Shown in pieces: positions 1 through 8,292 of a DNA stretch of 50,183 nucleotides. Position 1 is the stretch's first letter. Each line of letters starts with the position of its first letter. Source of the stretch: Arthrobacter sp. ISL-5 (GTDB lineage Bacteria > Actinomycetota > Actinomycetes > Actinomycetales > Micrococcaceae); contig NZ_JAGGPM010000010.1 in the NCBI RefSeq assembly GCF_018613835.1, positions 1 through 50,183 of the forward strand, written 5' to 3'. Made by a program: the position numbers and the translations under genes. The notes below the pieces were generated by a model that saw nothing but the letters and a program-made list of their open reading frames with translations, had not been told where the DNA came from and ran no database searches.

Positions 1-85
1 ACCCACCAGTGGAACACCCAACGGCAGCGAGGCCCGGCGCTCCGGCACGCCCTCAGCCCGAAAAACCGCCGAAACCGGAATCAGA

Positions 86-1028
86 TCATCCAACCAGGCA
101 GATCGGTGGATCAAGGCTAAGCTCCGCTGGAGCATCCAGGTGCTGCCACTCAAGGCGCAGAAAGGTCCATCCCTCCTCGGCCAGAGAGTTCTCGCGGGAG
201 CGCTCCGCCAGCAGTGCCTGGTCTGTTGGCCCGTAGTCGCTGTACTTGGACCTGCCGTCAAACTCGATGATCACGCGACGGGCGGGGTCGGCAAAGTCCG
301 CCCTGAACAGCCCCGACCTCGTTGACAGCTCATACTGGCTCGAAGCCGTCCACCCCGAACGTGTGCAGGAGCAGCCGAGTCCGGGATTCTTCGGCTGATT
401 CCGAGCGACCATCCAACACGTCCAGCACCCCCGCGGCCCGCCGGCTCCCCCGTTTGACCGGGCTGTCCTCAAGCATCCGCCGCATCTTTGCGAGGTCCGC
501 GCCTTTCCGCAGCGCGTCGTCCCCGATCACGGCGGCCGCGTCCGGCCGGAGGATCCTAACGCAGTCCAGCACAGTGCGTTCCAGACTGGTCACCTGCATG
601 TCCCGGCCGTCTGCAGTCCGCAGCATGATTGGATCCGACGGGTCCAGCGGAAGGCGGGGAGTCCGGACGTCCGTCCCGGTGCTGGTGGCGGAGTTCGAGT
701 AGCTCGTGGTGACGTGCACCAGCGGCCCGCATTTCCAGACCTGGCATAAGTGCAGCCGCGCCGCGCTGGTGTGGCTGTAGCAGGCCGTCCCTCCCGTGGA
801 TTCGTAGTGCGCCTGGATCCGGAGGCTGTCCCGTTCCCAGGGCTTGATCTGGTTCCAGTGCGAACCTTTGACGTATGCCCCGCGCCGGACCCGGATCAGA
901 GCCCCGGCCCGCACCGCTGCCGTCAGGGTCCGGTCATCCACACCCGCTGCCGCCAACTGCTTCGTCGAGGCGACAGGTGCCCCCGGCCACAGTGACTCGA
1001 TCGCCCGGCCTAATTCCCCACTTTTCAT
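86..1028 (-). pseudogene. AbiEi-type HTH plus DUF559 endonuclease-like protein, frameshifted
   Basis: Two overlapping minus frames together make one protein. The first (start ATG at 1028, MKSGELGRAIESLW) has an N-terminal winged-helix segment of the AbiEi antitoxin type (VRRGAYVKG, TSLERTVLDC) and stops at 330 after FGVDGFEPV. The second frame continues to 86 with the DUF559/Vsr-like half (RADFADPARR, IIEFDGRSKYSDY, GWTFLRLEW). The reading frame shifts near 335-338; one base fewer in the GG at 337-338, or two more, would restore it. Intact relatives of this architecture are usually about 300 residues and are common in actinobacteria, often as solitary genes of unknown role. No partner AbiEii toxin lies beside it. 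It may be a real pseudogene or a consensus error, since DUF2797 downstream carries the same kind of shift. Confidence 0.7.
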
Positions 1029-1149
1029 ACTCCAAGGGTGCCTACGTTCGCACCCTGCCAAAAAAGGACGGCGTCCCGTATGTGGAAAAGGGTTGGCCCT
1101 CCGGCCGGACCGGCCCTGGCCCGCACCACCGTCGCTGCCCCGGGCCGGT

Positions 1150-1243
1150 TGTGCGGGGCTCGGCGGGGTCCGGGCCGCGTGTGCGGGGCCCGGCCGGTCG
1201 TGCGGGGCCCGCGGGGCCGGGCGGGGCGCGGCGGGGCCGGGGG
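1150..1243. repeat. G-rich imperfect repeat tract
   Basis: This intergenic stretch upstream of the AbiEi/DUF559 gene, and just past the 3' end of the HTH_42 gene, consists almost only of G and C with many GGGG runs. GTGCGGGG occurs three times (1151, 1181, 1200) with related GCGGGG units between. It could form G-quadruplexes or be slippage-grown low complexity. No gene is supported in it. Confidence 0.6.
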
Positions 1244-1249
1244 ATGCCG

Positions 1250-2356
1250 TCAGGCCGCGAGGAACCTCTCGTACCGTTCGGCGGCCCTTTTGAAGGAAGC
1301 CAGGGTGGCCGGGCCCAGCGGCTTGGCATCGTCGAAGGGAACAGGCACGACGGCGGCGGCCCGCCCGCTCCCCTGCCTCCCCCACGTCCCAATCACCTCG
1401 CCCCCGGCCACGATGGCCTTCTTGAACACTCCGTTGCCGCCCGGAACGATCTTCTGCGCGTGCTCCGGCGGCAGCACGAGGCTCCGGTCCGTGTAGCCGA
1501 GGACGAATTCATCGAACCCCGGCAGGGCAAGGACTGTTCGCTGCCCCGGAACGCCGTCGTCGAGCAGCGCCGCAGTCTCCGGCGAGAGCCAGTAGCCCGT
1601 TCCGCCAAATTCCAGTTCCACGAGCTCTCCGCTGACCGAGGCCAAAGCGGCACGGGCTTCCGTGAGCGTGGTGTTGGACCACCATGCGAAGTCCCGCACC
1701 GTCGCCGGCCCGTGGCTGCGCAGATACCGGAGCAGCAGCTCCGCGATGCCTTCCTCACGGCCGAGGTCCCGGGACGTGGTGATCCACTCGTCGAACGCCA
1801 CGAACTTCTGCTGGTTCCCGTCCAGCGGCCCGGGCACCAGCGACGCACTCTGGCACAGCAGCCCCAGCAAGTGGATGCCGCGCTGCCCTGTGGGAGGCTG
1901 GCCGGCAGCGTCGAAGGCCGCAAACAGCTCGCCCCGCGTGGCGCCGTGCCCTCCGGAAACCAGGTCCAGCGCGACCTTCCGGCAGGCTTCAACGTCGCTG
2001 CCGGTTATCTCCAGCTGGCGGTGACGGCTGGACATGCCCTGGACGAGCCGTGCGGTGGTGATGTTCAGGATCCAGCGAAGATCCTCCGGCGCCAGCAGGT
2101 GGAGGGTGCCGCGCATTGGCCACGATCGCGCCACGGTCCCCGAGTCCAGGGCTGCCCGTACTTCGCTCAGCCCGGCGTCCGGAACGCGCAGGCCAACCGC
2201 CCACAGCGCCGACTGCAGGTCCTGCGCCTGCATGGCCGTCATCGAGCGGACCGCCTCCGGCACGCTGGAAAACCCGTCCCCCAGCAGTCCCTGCGACGCC
2301 ATCCTCAAGCGGCCCATGACTTTCGACGTGATGCGGGTCTTCGTTGCTGCTCCCAT
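1250..2356 (-). CDS. Winged-helix HTH_42 family protein, AlkZ-like DNA glycosylase candidate
   Basis: 368 residues, the usual length for the HTH_42 (PF06224, formerly DUF1006) family. The N-terminal segment contains MQAQDLQSALWAVGLR; the Q43-A-Q45 triplet matches the QxQ pattern reported as catalytic in AlkZ, a glycosylase that unhooks interstrand crosslinks. Later family-like stretches are RDFAWWSNTT, LALPGFDEFVLGYTDRS and GVFKKAIVAGGEVIGTW. Most HTH_42 members are uncharacterised, so DNA repair of bulky or crosslink lesions is an inference from family and motif. ATG start with GGATGGG upstream. It runs toward the frameshifted AbiEi gene but is separated from it by the G-rich tract, so no operon is implied. 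Confidence 0.8.
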   Translation of the reverse strand: MGAATKTRITSKVMGRLRMASQGLLGDGFSSVPEAVRSMTAMQAQDLQSALWAVGLRVPDAGLSEVRAALDSGTVARSWPMRGTLHLLAPEDLRWILNITTARLVQGMSSRHRQLEITGSDVEACRKVALDLVSGGHGATRGELFAAFDAAGQPPTGQRGIHLLGLLCQSASLVPGPLDGNQQKFVAFDEWITTSRDLGREEGIAELLLRYLRSHGPATVRDFAWWSNTTLTEARAALASVSGELVELEFGGTGYWLSPETAALLDDGVPGQRTVLALPGFDEFVLGYTDRSLVLPPEHAQKIVPGGNGVFKKAIVAGGEVIGTWGRQGSGRAAAVVPVPFDDAKPLGPATLASFKRAAERYERFLAA

Positions 2357-2411
2357 GGCCCCATCCTAGGACCGACTGCCTGTCTGCGGACCGGTTTGGG
2401 GGGCTGCCCTT

Positions 2412-3479
2412 CTAGAGCTCGACGCCAATCAGCAGCGGCTCCGGGTGGAGTTCAATGCCAAAACGCCCGACGACGCCGGCGCGCACCTCGCGCGCGATCG
2501 CCACCATGTCCGCAGCACTGGCCGAGCCCCGGTTGGTGATGGCCAGGGTGTGCTTGGTGGACAGCGAGGCCCTGCCGCCGGAAACGCTGCCCTCTTCCAG
2601 GCCGAAGCCCTTGCCGAACCCGGCCTGGTCGATCAGCCACGCCGCGGAGAGCTTCACCAAGCCGTCCGAACCGGCGGGATACCGTGGCGCGTTCTCCGGC
2701 AGGCCGGCTGCCACGTCGGCGGGGACGATCGGGTTGGTGAAGAAAGAGCCGGTGGAGTACGTGTCGCGGTCGGCGGGGTCCAGCACCATGCCCTTGGACG
2801 CGCGCAGCCGGAGCACCTCGCGGCGGACGTCGTTGGAGTAGGCCCGCTGGCCCTGTTCGACACCGAGGACCCTGGCCAGCTCGGCGTAGCGGACAGGGGC
2901 GCTCATGCGGCCAAGCGGCAGCTGGAACTCGACCGTGAGCACCACGTAGCGCGGCGACCCGTGGACAGTGGTCTGCTTGAGGATGGAGTCCCTGTAGCCG
3001 AACTTGAGCTCGGAGTTGGTGAAGGTCTTCACGGCGTTGCGTTCCCGGTCCCAGGTGCGGACCGCTGCGATGGTATGCGACACGTCCGAACCGTATGCGC
3101 CTACATTCTGCACCGGGGTCGCACCGGTGGCCCCGGGAATGCCGGACAGCGCTTCGATCCCGGACCACGCGTGCAGCACCGCGTGCTGCACCAGGGCGTC
3201 CCAGCTGTGGCCTGCCTGGACCACCACGGCAACACCGGCGCAGGAGTCCTCGGCGGTAACCGTGAACCCTTTGGAGGCGATCCTGACCACCGTCCCGGGG
3301 AACCCGTCGTCGGAAATCAGCAGGTTGGAGCCGCCGCCGATAATCAGCAGCGGTTCCCCGGCCGCGTCCGCCGTCCGCACGGCTTCGATGATCTCCGTTT
3401 CCGTGCGTGCCTCGATGTAGTTGCCGGCGGGGCCGCCGACGGCAGCCGTGGTCAGATCGGAAAGCATTGTGGGAGTCAC
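2412..3479 (-). CDS. murB: UDP-N-acetylmuramate dehydrogenase
   Basis: MurB reduces UDP-GlcNAc-enolpyruvate to UDP-MurNAc with NADPH and bound FAD, the second committed step of peptidoglycan precursor synthesis in the cytoplasm. FAD-binding motifs are visible: IIGGGSNLLISDDGF (about 46-60) and GIPGATGATPVQNVGAYG (113-130). Catalytic positions also match the family: R163 in GYRDS, S245 in TGSFFTNP and E347 in HPEPLLIG. 355 residues is normal for type I MurB of actinobacteria. The start used is GTG at 3479; ATG at 3467 (MLSDLT) is an alternative. It is preceded on the same strand by an MFS gene and the hadAB-like pair. Confidence 0.96.
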   Translation of the reverse strand: MTPTMLSDLTTAAVGGPAGNYIEARTETEIIEAVRTADAAGEPLLIIGGGSNLLISDDGFPGTVVRIASKGFTVTAEDSCAGVAVVVQAGHSWDALVQHAVLHAWSGIEALSGIPGATGATPVQNVGAYGSDVSHTIAAVRTWDRERNAVKTFTNSELKFGYRDSILKQTTVHGSPRYVVLTVEFQLPLGRMSAPVRYAELARVLGVEQGQRAYSNDVRREVLRLRASKGMVLDPADRDTYSTGSFFTNPIVPADVAAGLPENAPRYPAGSDGLVKLSAAWLIDQAGFGKGFGLEEGSVSGGRASLSTKHTLAITNRGSASAADMVAIAREVRAGVVGRFGIELHPEPLLIGVEL

Positions 3480-3508
3480 CCGTCCAGCTTAACCGGGATT
3501 GCCTCCGT

Positions 3509-3522
3509 GCCCGTTAACGGGC
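3509..3522. promoter_or_regulatory. 14-bp perfect palindrome upstream of murB
   Basis: GCCCGTTAACGGGC is a perfect palindrome centred about 36 bases upstream of the murB start, in the gap between the MFS stop and murB. It could be an operator or a short terminator stem for the MFS transcript; no T-tract follows on the minus strand, so an operator is slightly preferred. Confidence 0.35.
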
Positions 3523-3589
3523 CTTCTGGCCAGCCCGGACACCCTGCCCGGACATCCGACCCGCCCGCCCGCAGCCCGTGCACCGAAGC

Positions 3590-4858
3590 CTAAGGAAGCT
3601 TGCGGGCCACCGGGGACAGCAGGAAGCTCACCACGAGCACGGCCATGACGGCCAGCAGGGAGTGCAGGATCCCCACGTGCTCGGCCAGCAGCCCCAGCAG
3701 CGGCGGACCGCAGAGGAACGCGCCGTAGCCGATGGTTGACACGACGGATACGCGGGCCGCCGCCTTGGCGGGGTCATCGGCCGCGGCGGACATGCCAACC
3801 GGGAATCCCAGCGACGCCCCGAGCCCCCAGACGGCCAGCGCGGCATAGGCCAGCCAGGGAACCGGCGCGAAGACGAACAGCGCCAGCCCTGCCACGGCCA
3901 GAGCGGAGCACCAGCGCATCACGGGAACCCGGCCGAACCGGTCCAGCACCACGGTGCCAGCAAACCGGCCGATGGTCATGAAGGTGACGAAGATCCCGTA
4001 GCCGGCGGCACCGGCGGCGTCGGACTGGTGGTGGCCGTCGGCGAGCGCCAGCGCCACCCAGTCCCCCGCCGCGCCCTCGGCCAGGGCAAGTCCCAGCACC
4101 ATGACCCCCAGCAGCAGCGTCCGCTTGTCCCGCCAGGCCTGGGCGATCTTGCGCTTGTTGTCCAGCGGGGGCCCGCCGGTCTCTGCCCCGGCCCGGATGA
4201 TGGGCAGCGGGCCGGTGGAGGGGTCCTCGAAGTTGTCGGGCCGGTACGTGGCGCGGGAGACGACGGGCGTGACGTCGGCGCGGAACCAGCCGGCCGCCGT
4301 CGTCACCGAAACTGCCACCACCACGCCGGCGGCAGCGAGATGCCAGAACACGGGCACGCCCGCACCTGCGGCCCAGGCCCCCAGCCCGGCGCCGGCCACG
4401 GTGCCCAGGCTGAACGAGCCGTGGAGGCGCGGCATGATGTGCCGGCCCACGGCCCGCTCCACGGCGGCGCCCTCCACATTGGAAGCGGTGTTCCAGCTCG
4501 CGGTCCCGAGGCCGATCACGGCCAGCCCGGCGGCAACCGCCAGCGGGCTGACCAGCACGGACGTGCCAAATCCCGCCAGGACCAGTCCAATGCCCACCAT
4601 GACGCTGCCGGTGCGGATGGTCCGCTTGGAACCGAGCCGCAGCACAATCAGCCCCGAGGCGGAGACCGAGAGAAACGAGCCGGCGGTCATGCACAGCAGC
4701 AGCAGCCCGATGGTCCCCGGCGTGAGGTTGAGTCCGTCGCGGATCGCGGGCAGGCGGGAAACCCAGGAGGCGAAGGCGATGCCGCTGGCGCCGTAGGCCA
4801 CCACCACCGCGTTGCGCCAGAGGGTGACCTCCCGCGCCTGAACGGCGGTGGAGCTCAA
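3590..4858 (-). CDS. MFS transporter
   Basis: A 422-residue, about 12-helix major facilitator protein. The first helix holds AYGASGIAFASWVSRLPAIRD, the loop after helix 2 has LRLGSKRTIR (motif A-like), and the second half repeats it with LDRFGRVPVMRW. This resembles the YbjJ/fucose-permease-like MFS branch, whose substrates are mostly unknown. The start is TTG at 4858, with no strong ribosome site, 14 bases after the stop of the MaoC gene, so translation may be coupled. The last stretch (LLSPVARKLP) is cytoplasmic. The substrate cannot be read from sequence. Confidence 0.88.
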   Translation of the reverse strand: MSSTAVQAREVTLWRNAVVVAYGASGIAFASWVSRLPAIRDGLNLTPGTIGLLLLCMTAGSFLSVSASGLIVLRLGSKRTIRTGSVMVGIGLVLAGFGTSVLVSPLAVAAGLAVIGLGTASWNTASNVEGAAVERAVGRHIMPRLHGSFSLGTVAGAGLGAWAAGAGVPVFWHLAAAGVVVAVSVTTAAGWFRADVTPVVSRATYRPDNFEDPSTGPLPIIRAGAETGGPPLDNKRKIAQAWRDKRTLLLGVMVLGLALAEGAAGDWVALALADGHHQSDAAGAAGYGIFVTFMTIGRFAGTVVLDRFGRVPVMRWCSALAVAGLALFVFAPVPWLAYAALAVWGLGASLGFPVGMSAAADDPAKAAARVSVVSTIGYGAFLCGPPLLGLLAEHVGILHSLLAVMAVLVVSFLLSPVARKLP

Positions 4859-4872
4859 GGGCGGATCACGTT

Positions 4873-5310
4873 TCAGGCCACCTTGACGAGCGCCTGGGCC
4901 TTCATGAGGACTTTCTGCCCGTCAAAGACCACGGCGAGGTCCACGCGCGCGGTGCGCGCCTCGGCGTCGAGCGCCCCGATGGCGCCGCTGACCTCGATGA
5001 CGGCGCCGGCAGCGCCGGTTCCGGTGGTGTCGGTCACCAGGACCGGTTTGGTGAAGCGGGTCTGGTAATCGACGACGGCGGCGGGGTCGCCTGCCCAGTC
5101 GGAGACGAGCTGCACGGCGGCGCCCATAGTGAACATGCCGTGCGCGATGACGCCCGGGAGCTCCACGCCGGTGGCGAAGGCTTCGTTCCAGTGGATGGGG
5201 TTGAAGTCACCGGACGCGCCGGCGTATTTGACGAGGTCCTGCCGGGTGACGTCGATGCTGCGGCTGCCGATGTCCTGGCCGACGCTCAGTTCTTCGAAAG
5301 TGGGGCTCAT
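4873..5310 (-). CDS. MaoC-family (R)-hydratase, HadB-like
   Basis: 145 residues with the hot-dog hydratase signature GASGDFNPIHWNEAFA, giving the catalytic dyad D35 and H40 of the (R)-specific enoyl hydratase/MaoC family. HadB-type proteins dehydrate 3-hydroxyacyl thioesters and work as a heterodimer with a partner lacking the catalytic residues. That partner is the upstream gene, only two bases away. In mycobacteria HadAB serves FAS-II. Here no mycolate genes are nearby, so the acyl chain dehydrated is open; a housekeeping or lipid-elongation role is plausible. The pair next to murB is an arrangement I associate with actinobacteria. Confidence 0.9.
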   Translation of the reverse strand: MSPTFEELSVGQDIGSRSIDVTRQDLVKYAGASGDFNPIHWNEAFATGVELPGVIAHGMFTMGAAVQLVSDWAGDPAAVVDYQTRFTKPVLVTDTTGTGAAGAVIEVSGAIGALDAEARTARVDLAVVFDGQKVLMKAQALVKVA

Positions 5311-5312
5311 GG

Positions 5313-5774
5313 CTACTGTCCCTCTCCGCGGACCAGGATGGATGACTTGGTGGTGGACACGGGCTCGCGCCCGTCCGCGTCCGTAAGCGCGAAAATCTCG
5401 GCGCGGGTGGTGATCATGGCGCCGCCGCCCATGGCCCGGACGCCGTCGACGTGCAGCTCGGCCACCAGGCGGTCGCCGGCAAAGATGGGGCGGTGGTGGG
5501 TGAAGCGCTGGTCTGCATGGACGACGCGGGAGAAATCGATGCCCGCCTCCGGGTCCTCGATGAGCTGCGCGTCGGCACGCTGGGCAATGATGATCGCGAA
5601 CGTGGGCGGTGCAACGAGGTCGCGGTGGCCCAGGCCCTGCGCGGCGTCGACGTCAAAATGGGCGGGGTGGGTGGCCTTGACCGCACGGGCAAACTCGCGG
5701 ATTTTCTCGCGGCCGACGTCGTACACCTCTGCGGCAGGGTAGCTTCGGCCCTGCAGGTCCGGATTGATAGTCAT
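5313..5774 (-). CDS. FAS1-like dehydratase subunit, HadA-like
   Basis: 153 residues, matching the MaoC_dehydrat_N (FAS1-like) family: GRSYPAAEVYDVGREKIREF at the start, APPTFAIIIA in the core, and VVHADQRFTHHRPIFAGDRL. It lacks the D-x4-H active-site motif present in the neighbouring HadB-like protein, as expected of the substrate-binding HadA subunit. ATG at 5774. The two genes are separated by two bases and almost certainly co-translated and co-assembled. Function as an (R)-3-hydroxyacyl dehydratase heterodimer is inferred from the family. Confidence 0.9.
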   Translation of the reverse strand: MTINPDLQGRSYPAAEVYDVGREKIREFARAVKATHPAHFDVDAAQGLGHRDLVAPPTFAIIIAQRADAQLIEDPEAGIDFSRVVHADQRFTHHRPIFAGDRLVAELHVDGVRAMGGGAMITTRAEIFALTDADGREPVSTTKSSILVRGEGQ

Positions 5775-5819
5775 GGCCTCAAGCCTACTGGGGGTCGCCG
5801 CGGACCACCCAGTTCGCGG

Positions 5820-6044
5820 CTACTTCCGGAGGTTCTTGCGGACCTGCTGGCCACGGACCACCAGCGCCACCACGTGCAGCACCAGACCGAGGCCGATCAC
5901 GGGCAGCGACGCCACCATGAGCCCCTGGTTGTGCGCTGCATTCCCCGCGAGGTTAAGGATGATGCCTGCGGCGATCAGGCCCATCGCGCTGAAGACCAGG
6001 ACTTTGTATGAGGCGGGCGCCGAGGCCCAGAATTCGTTCAGCAC
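5820..6044 (-). CDS. Small two-helix membrane protein
   Basis: 74 residues with two hydrophobic helices (about 15-33 and 42-62) and a basic C-terminus RGQQVRKNLRK. Start ATG MLNEFWASAP at 6044. It sits between the hadA-like gene and the DUF2797 gene on the same strand. Compact two-helix proteins like this are common in Arthrobacter-type genomes; I do not recognise a function. Confidence 0.7.
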   Translation of the reverse strand: MLNEFWASAPASYKVLVFSAMGLIAAGIILNLAGNAAHNQGLMVASLPVIGLGLVLHVVALVVRGQQVRKNLRK

Positions 6045-6102
6045 CGTGCCAGTTTACCGAGTTCCGGAGGCCGACCCGGCAGCGGCGGATGTGAGCACGG
6101 CG

Positions 6103-7066
6103 TCAGAACAGGGCTTCCTGCACCGCGGGGACCTCAGAGCTGAACTCCCCCGGCTCGATCAGCCGCGCCTTAAGCAGCCCCAGGTTCACCACGAAATCCA
6201 GCTCCGAGCCCTCGATGCCCGCCAGGCCGTGGCTGCCGCACAGCGCCCCGAGGGTGAAGCCGTGGCTGCCGCCGTCCATGCTGTGCGGATAGGCGTGCCG
6301 GGCCGCAGCCGCGACCAGCCCGGCGGCCTGCGCCGGCCGGACCCACTGCTCGTCCACGATGTCAAAGCCCCCGACGTCGAAGCCCCTGACGGCGGTACCC
6401 GCCAGCAGCGTCCTGACTTCTTCCGCCAGGCGGCGGTTCAGCTCGTCGAGCCGGCTGCCGGGCAGCGGGTCCGTCAGGGCGGCCGCCTTGGCGGCGGACC
6501 GGACCTGCTGGGCGAGTCCGGCTTCGCGGGTGACCATGTCCTCCAGGAGGCGCACCACGCGGCCGTCCTCGGCGAGCGCAACATACCGGGCAACCACGGC
6601 ACCCTGCTCGGCCAGCCGGTTCCATTTCCGGGGCTGCGATGCGGTCCCGATTTTGCTGGCGCCGTGGGCGAATGTGGCCACGTAGAGCCAGTGCGGCTGC
6701 ATGAGGTAGCTCCGCAGCCCTGGCGGCACGCGGCCGCCGCGGTGGAAATCGTGGATCAGCCGGGAGTCGTCCACCACGAAGCAGCGCTCGCACTGGCTGC
6801 CCCGCACCGCCGGGAACCGGTCCGGGCACGGCACATGCTCCCGCTCCGCCTCGGAGAAGACCTTGGTGTGCCCGAGGCAGTGCTTCCGGCTGTCCGCGAC
6901 CCGGGAAGCCGAGCCGTGCACCGGCGTCGAGCCTGACCTCGCTGAACCCGTGGCCCGGCGAAAGCTGCTGGAGGCGCAAAACCGGGCTGCCGCCGTCGGA
7001 CGTCCCGGAAGCGGCCGGCGGCCCATCCCAAAAGACCCCGTGCACCAGATAACGGGTATCGGTCAC
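6103..7066 (-). pseudogene. DUF2797 domain protein, frameshifted
   Basis: Translation starts at GTG 7066 (TDTRYLVHGVFWDG) behind a perfect AGGAGG. The frame runs to about LDAGARLGFPG and continues in a second frame as RVADSRKHCLGHTKV. Removing one base from the CCCGGG run at 6900-6905 joins them cleanly as ARLGFRVADSRKHC. The rest has the DUF2797 features: CLGHTKV, CxxC-type GSQCERC, LMQPHWLYVATFAHGASKIGTA and KWNRLAEQGA. The conserved cysteines suggest metal binding. The function of the family is unknown to me. It follows the CitE-like gene by 24 bases. A single-base run-length error is as likely as a true lesion. Confidence 0.8.
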
Positions 7067-7090
7067 GGGGCCTCCTGAAGGTGGTGCCGG

Positions 7091-7954
7091 CTAGAGCGCC
7101 GGCTGCACGCCAAAGGCTACCGCGAGCTTCATGATCTTCTCGGCGCGGCCCAGGCGGGGCAGGTCGGAGCCGTCGCGGATGACACGGCCGTTGGCCTCGA
7201 AGTCGGCCATGAAGTCCGTGGCCCAGGCGACGTCCGACGGCGTGGGGCTGATGACCTCGTTGATGACGCTGGTCTGGTCGATGGCCAGGCAGAGCTTTCC
7301 GGTCATGCCCATCATCACCGTGATGCCCGTCTGCTCGCGCAGGATGGGGTGGTTGGTGCCGACGGTGGGGCCGTCGATGGGGCCCGGCAGGTTGCCGACG
7401 CGGCTGGCCACCACGAGCTTGGCGCGCGGGTAGGCCATCGCCTCGGGGGTGGCTGCCATGCCCGTGTCGCGGCGGAAGTCGCCGGAACCGAAGGCGAGCC
7501 GGAACGCGCCCTGCGCCTTGGCAATGTTGTTGGCTTCCTCGATGCCGACCGCGCTCTCGACGAGCGGGATGACGGGCGTCTTGCCGTCCATGCGGTGGAA
7601 GCTTTCGGTGACCTGGTCTGCGGATTCGGTCTTGGCCAGCATGATGCCGAGCAGTCCGGGCGTTCCGCGGAGGCCGGCGAGGTCATCGGCCCAGAACGGG
7701 CTGATGGCGTCGTTGATCCGGACCCAGGCCTGGCCGCCGGCGGTCAGCCAGTTCACCACGTTCTCGCGGGCTGTGTCCTTCTGTGAAGGGTCCACCGCGT
7801 CCTCGATGTCCAGAATGATGGAATCCGCGCGGGACACCGCCGACTGGTCGAAGAGCTCGGTTTTCATTGCGTTGACCAGCAGCCACGAACGGGCGATTTC
7901 GGCGGGGATGTTGCGTTCGTGTCGGGTGATCTCGGCGGTGGAGGAAGACGTCAT
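7091..7954 (-). CDS. HpcH/HpaI aldolase, CitE-like CoA-ester lyase
   Basis: A TIM-barrel lyase of the CitE/HpcH family. Diagnostic parts are SWLLVNAMK, DSIILDIEDAVDPSQKDTAR (metal and CoA region), WVRIND, IPLVESAVGIEEA (Glu metal ligand) and LAFGSGDF. Family members cleave citramalyl-, malyl- or citryl-CoA-type esters with Mg2+. No citrate lyase alpha or gamma subunits are nearby, so a stand-alone CoA-ester lyase is likely. An upstream in-frame ATG (7978) exists, but ATG 7954 (MTSSSTAEITRHER) with GGTAGGT just before it fits better; its spacing is short. The DUF2797 gene follows on the same strand. Confidence 0.85.
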   Translation of the reverse strand: MTSSSTAEITRHERNIPAEIARSWLLVNAMKTELFDQSAVSRADSIILDIEDAVDPSQKDTARENVVNWLTAGGQAWVRINDAISPFWADDLAGLRGTPGLLGIMLAKTESADQVTESFHRMDGKTPVIPLVESAVGIEEANNIAKAQGAFRLAFGSGDFRRDTGMAATPEAMAYPRAKLVVASRVGNLPGPIDGPTVGTNHPILREQTGITVMMGMTGKLCLAIDQTSVINEVISPTPSDVAWATDFMADFEANGRVIRDGSDLPRLGRAEKIMKLAVAFGVQPAL

Positions 7955-8292
7955 ATACCTACCGTATCGGGCCTGCACCTGCTAAGGCGAAGATGACCGG
8001 TCCCCGGCGGAGACCAATATGACCATATGCGGAATTCTACGGTGCGCGGGGCCGTTCCGGGTGCCGTCCGTCACGGGGATTCATCGGCCGAAACAGGGGG
8101 CCTCATGACCCTGCGTTGCGCGGTATTTCAGCGGATTTCCAAGGGTTTCATGCCGTGACCGGGCCGCTTTCCTGAGTCCGCCAAGTGCGCTTACATCGAT
8201 CCATCGGCCGCTGCGGCGGCCGGCAGTGACCCTGGCAACAAGGCAGTAACCCTGGCAACAGAGCCAGCCAAGCAACCATCGAAGGAACCCCC
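7955..8292. other. Divergent intergenic region, 338 bases
   Basis: This gap carries the 5' regions of the minus-strand CitE-like gene and the plus-strand binding-protein gene. It holds a short GC hairpin (8205-8222, stem CGGCCGC) and a 20-base tandem duplication listed separately. I see no coding ORF and recognise no riboswitch. Confidence 0.5.
8222..8261 (+). repeat. Two tandem 20-bp repeats in the leader of the binding-protein gene
   Basis: GGCAGTGACCCTGGCAACA (8222-8240) is repeated as GGCAGTAACCCTGGCAACA (8242-8260), with exactly 20-base period and one difference. The copies lie 32-71 bases upstream of the ATG at 8293, just after a GC hairpin. The spacing of about two helical turns would suit two operator half-sites; a recent tandem duplication is the simpler reading. 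Confidence 0.65.

Noticed and set aside
1..85. Left edge of the window
   Set aside because: Too short to assign; a plus-strand frame starting at 9 has no recognisable features and overlaps the AbiEi/DUF559 gene.
875..2539. A 554-codon plus-strand open frame
   Set aside because: It is antisense to the HTH_42 and AbiEi genes and shows no recognisable domain.
8180..8265. Possible SAM-type riboswitch before the sulfonate-type binding protein, suggested by CTGGCAAC
   Set aside because: The repeated CCTGGCAACA is explained by a 20-base tandem duplication and the required stems are not seen.
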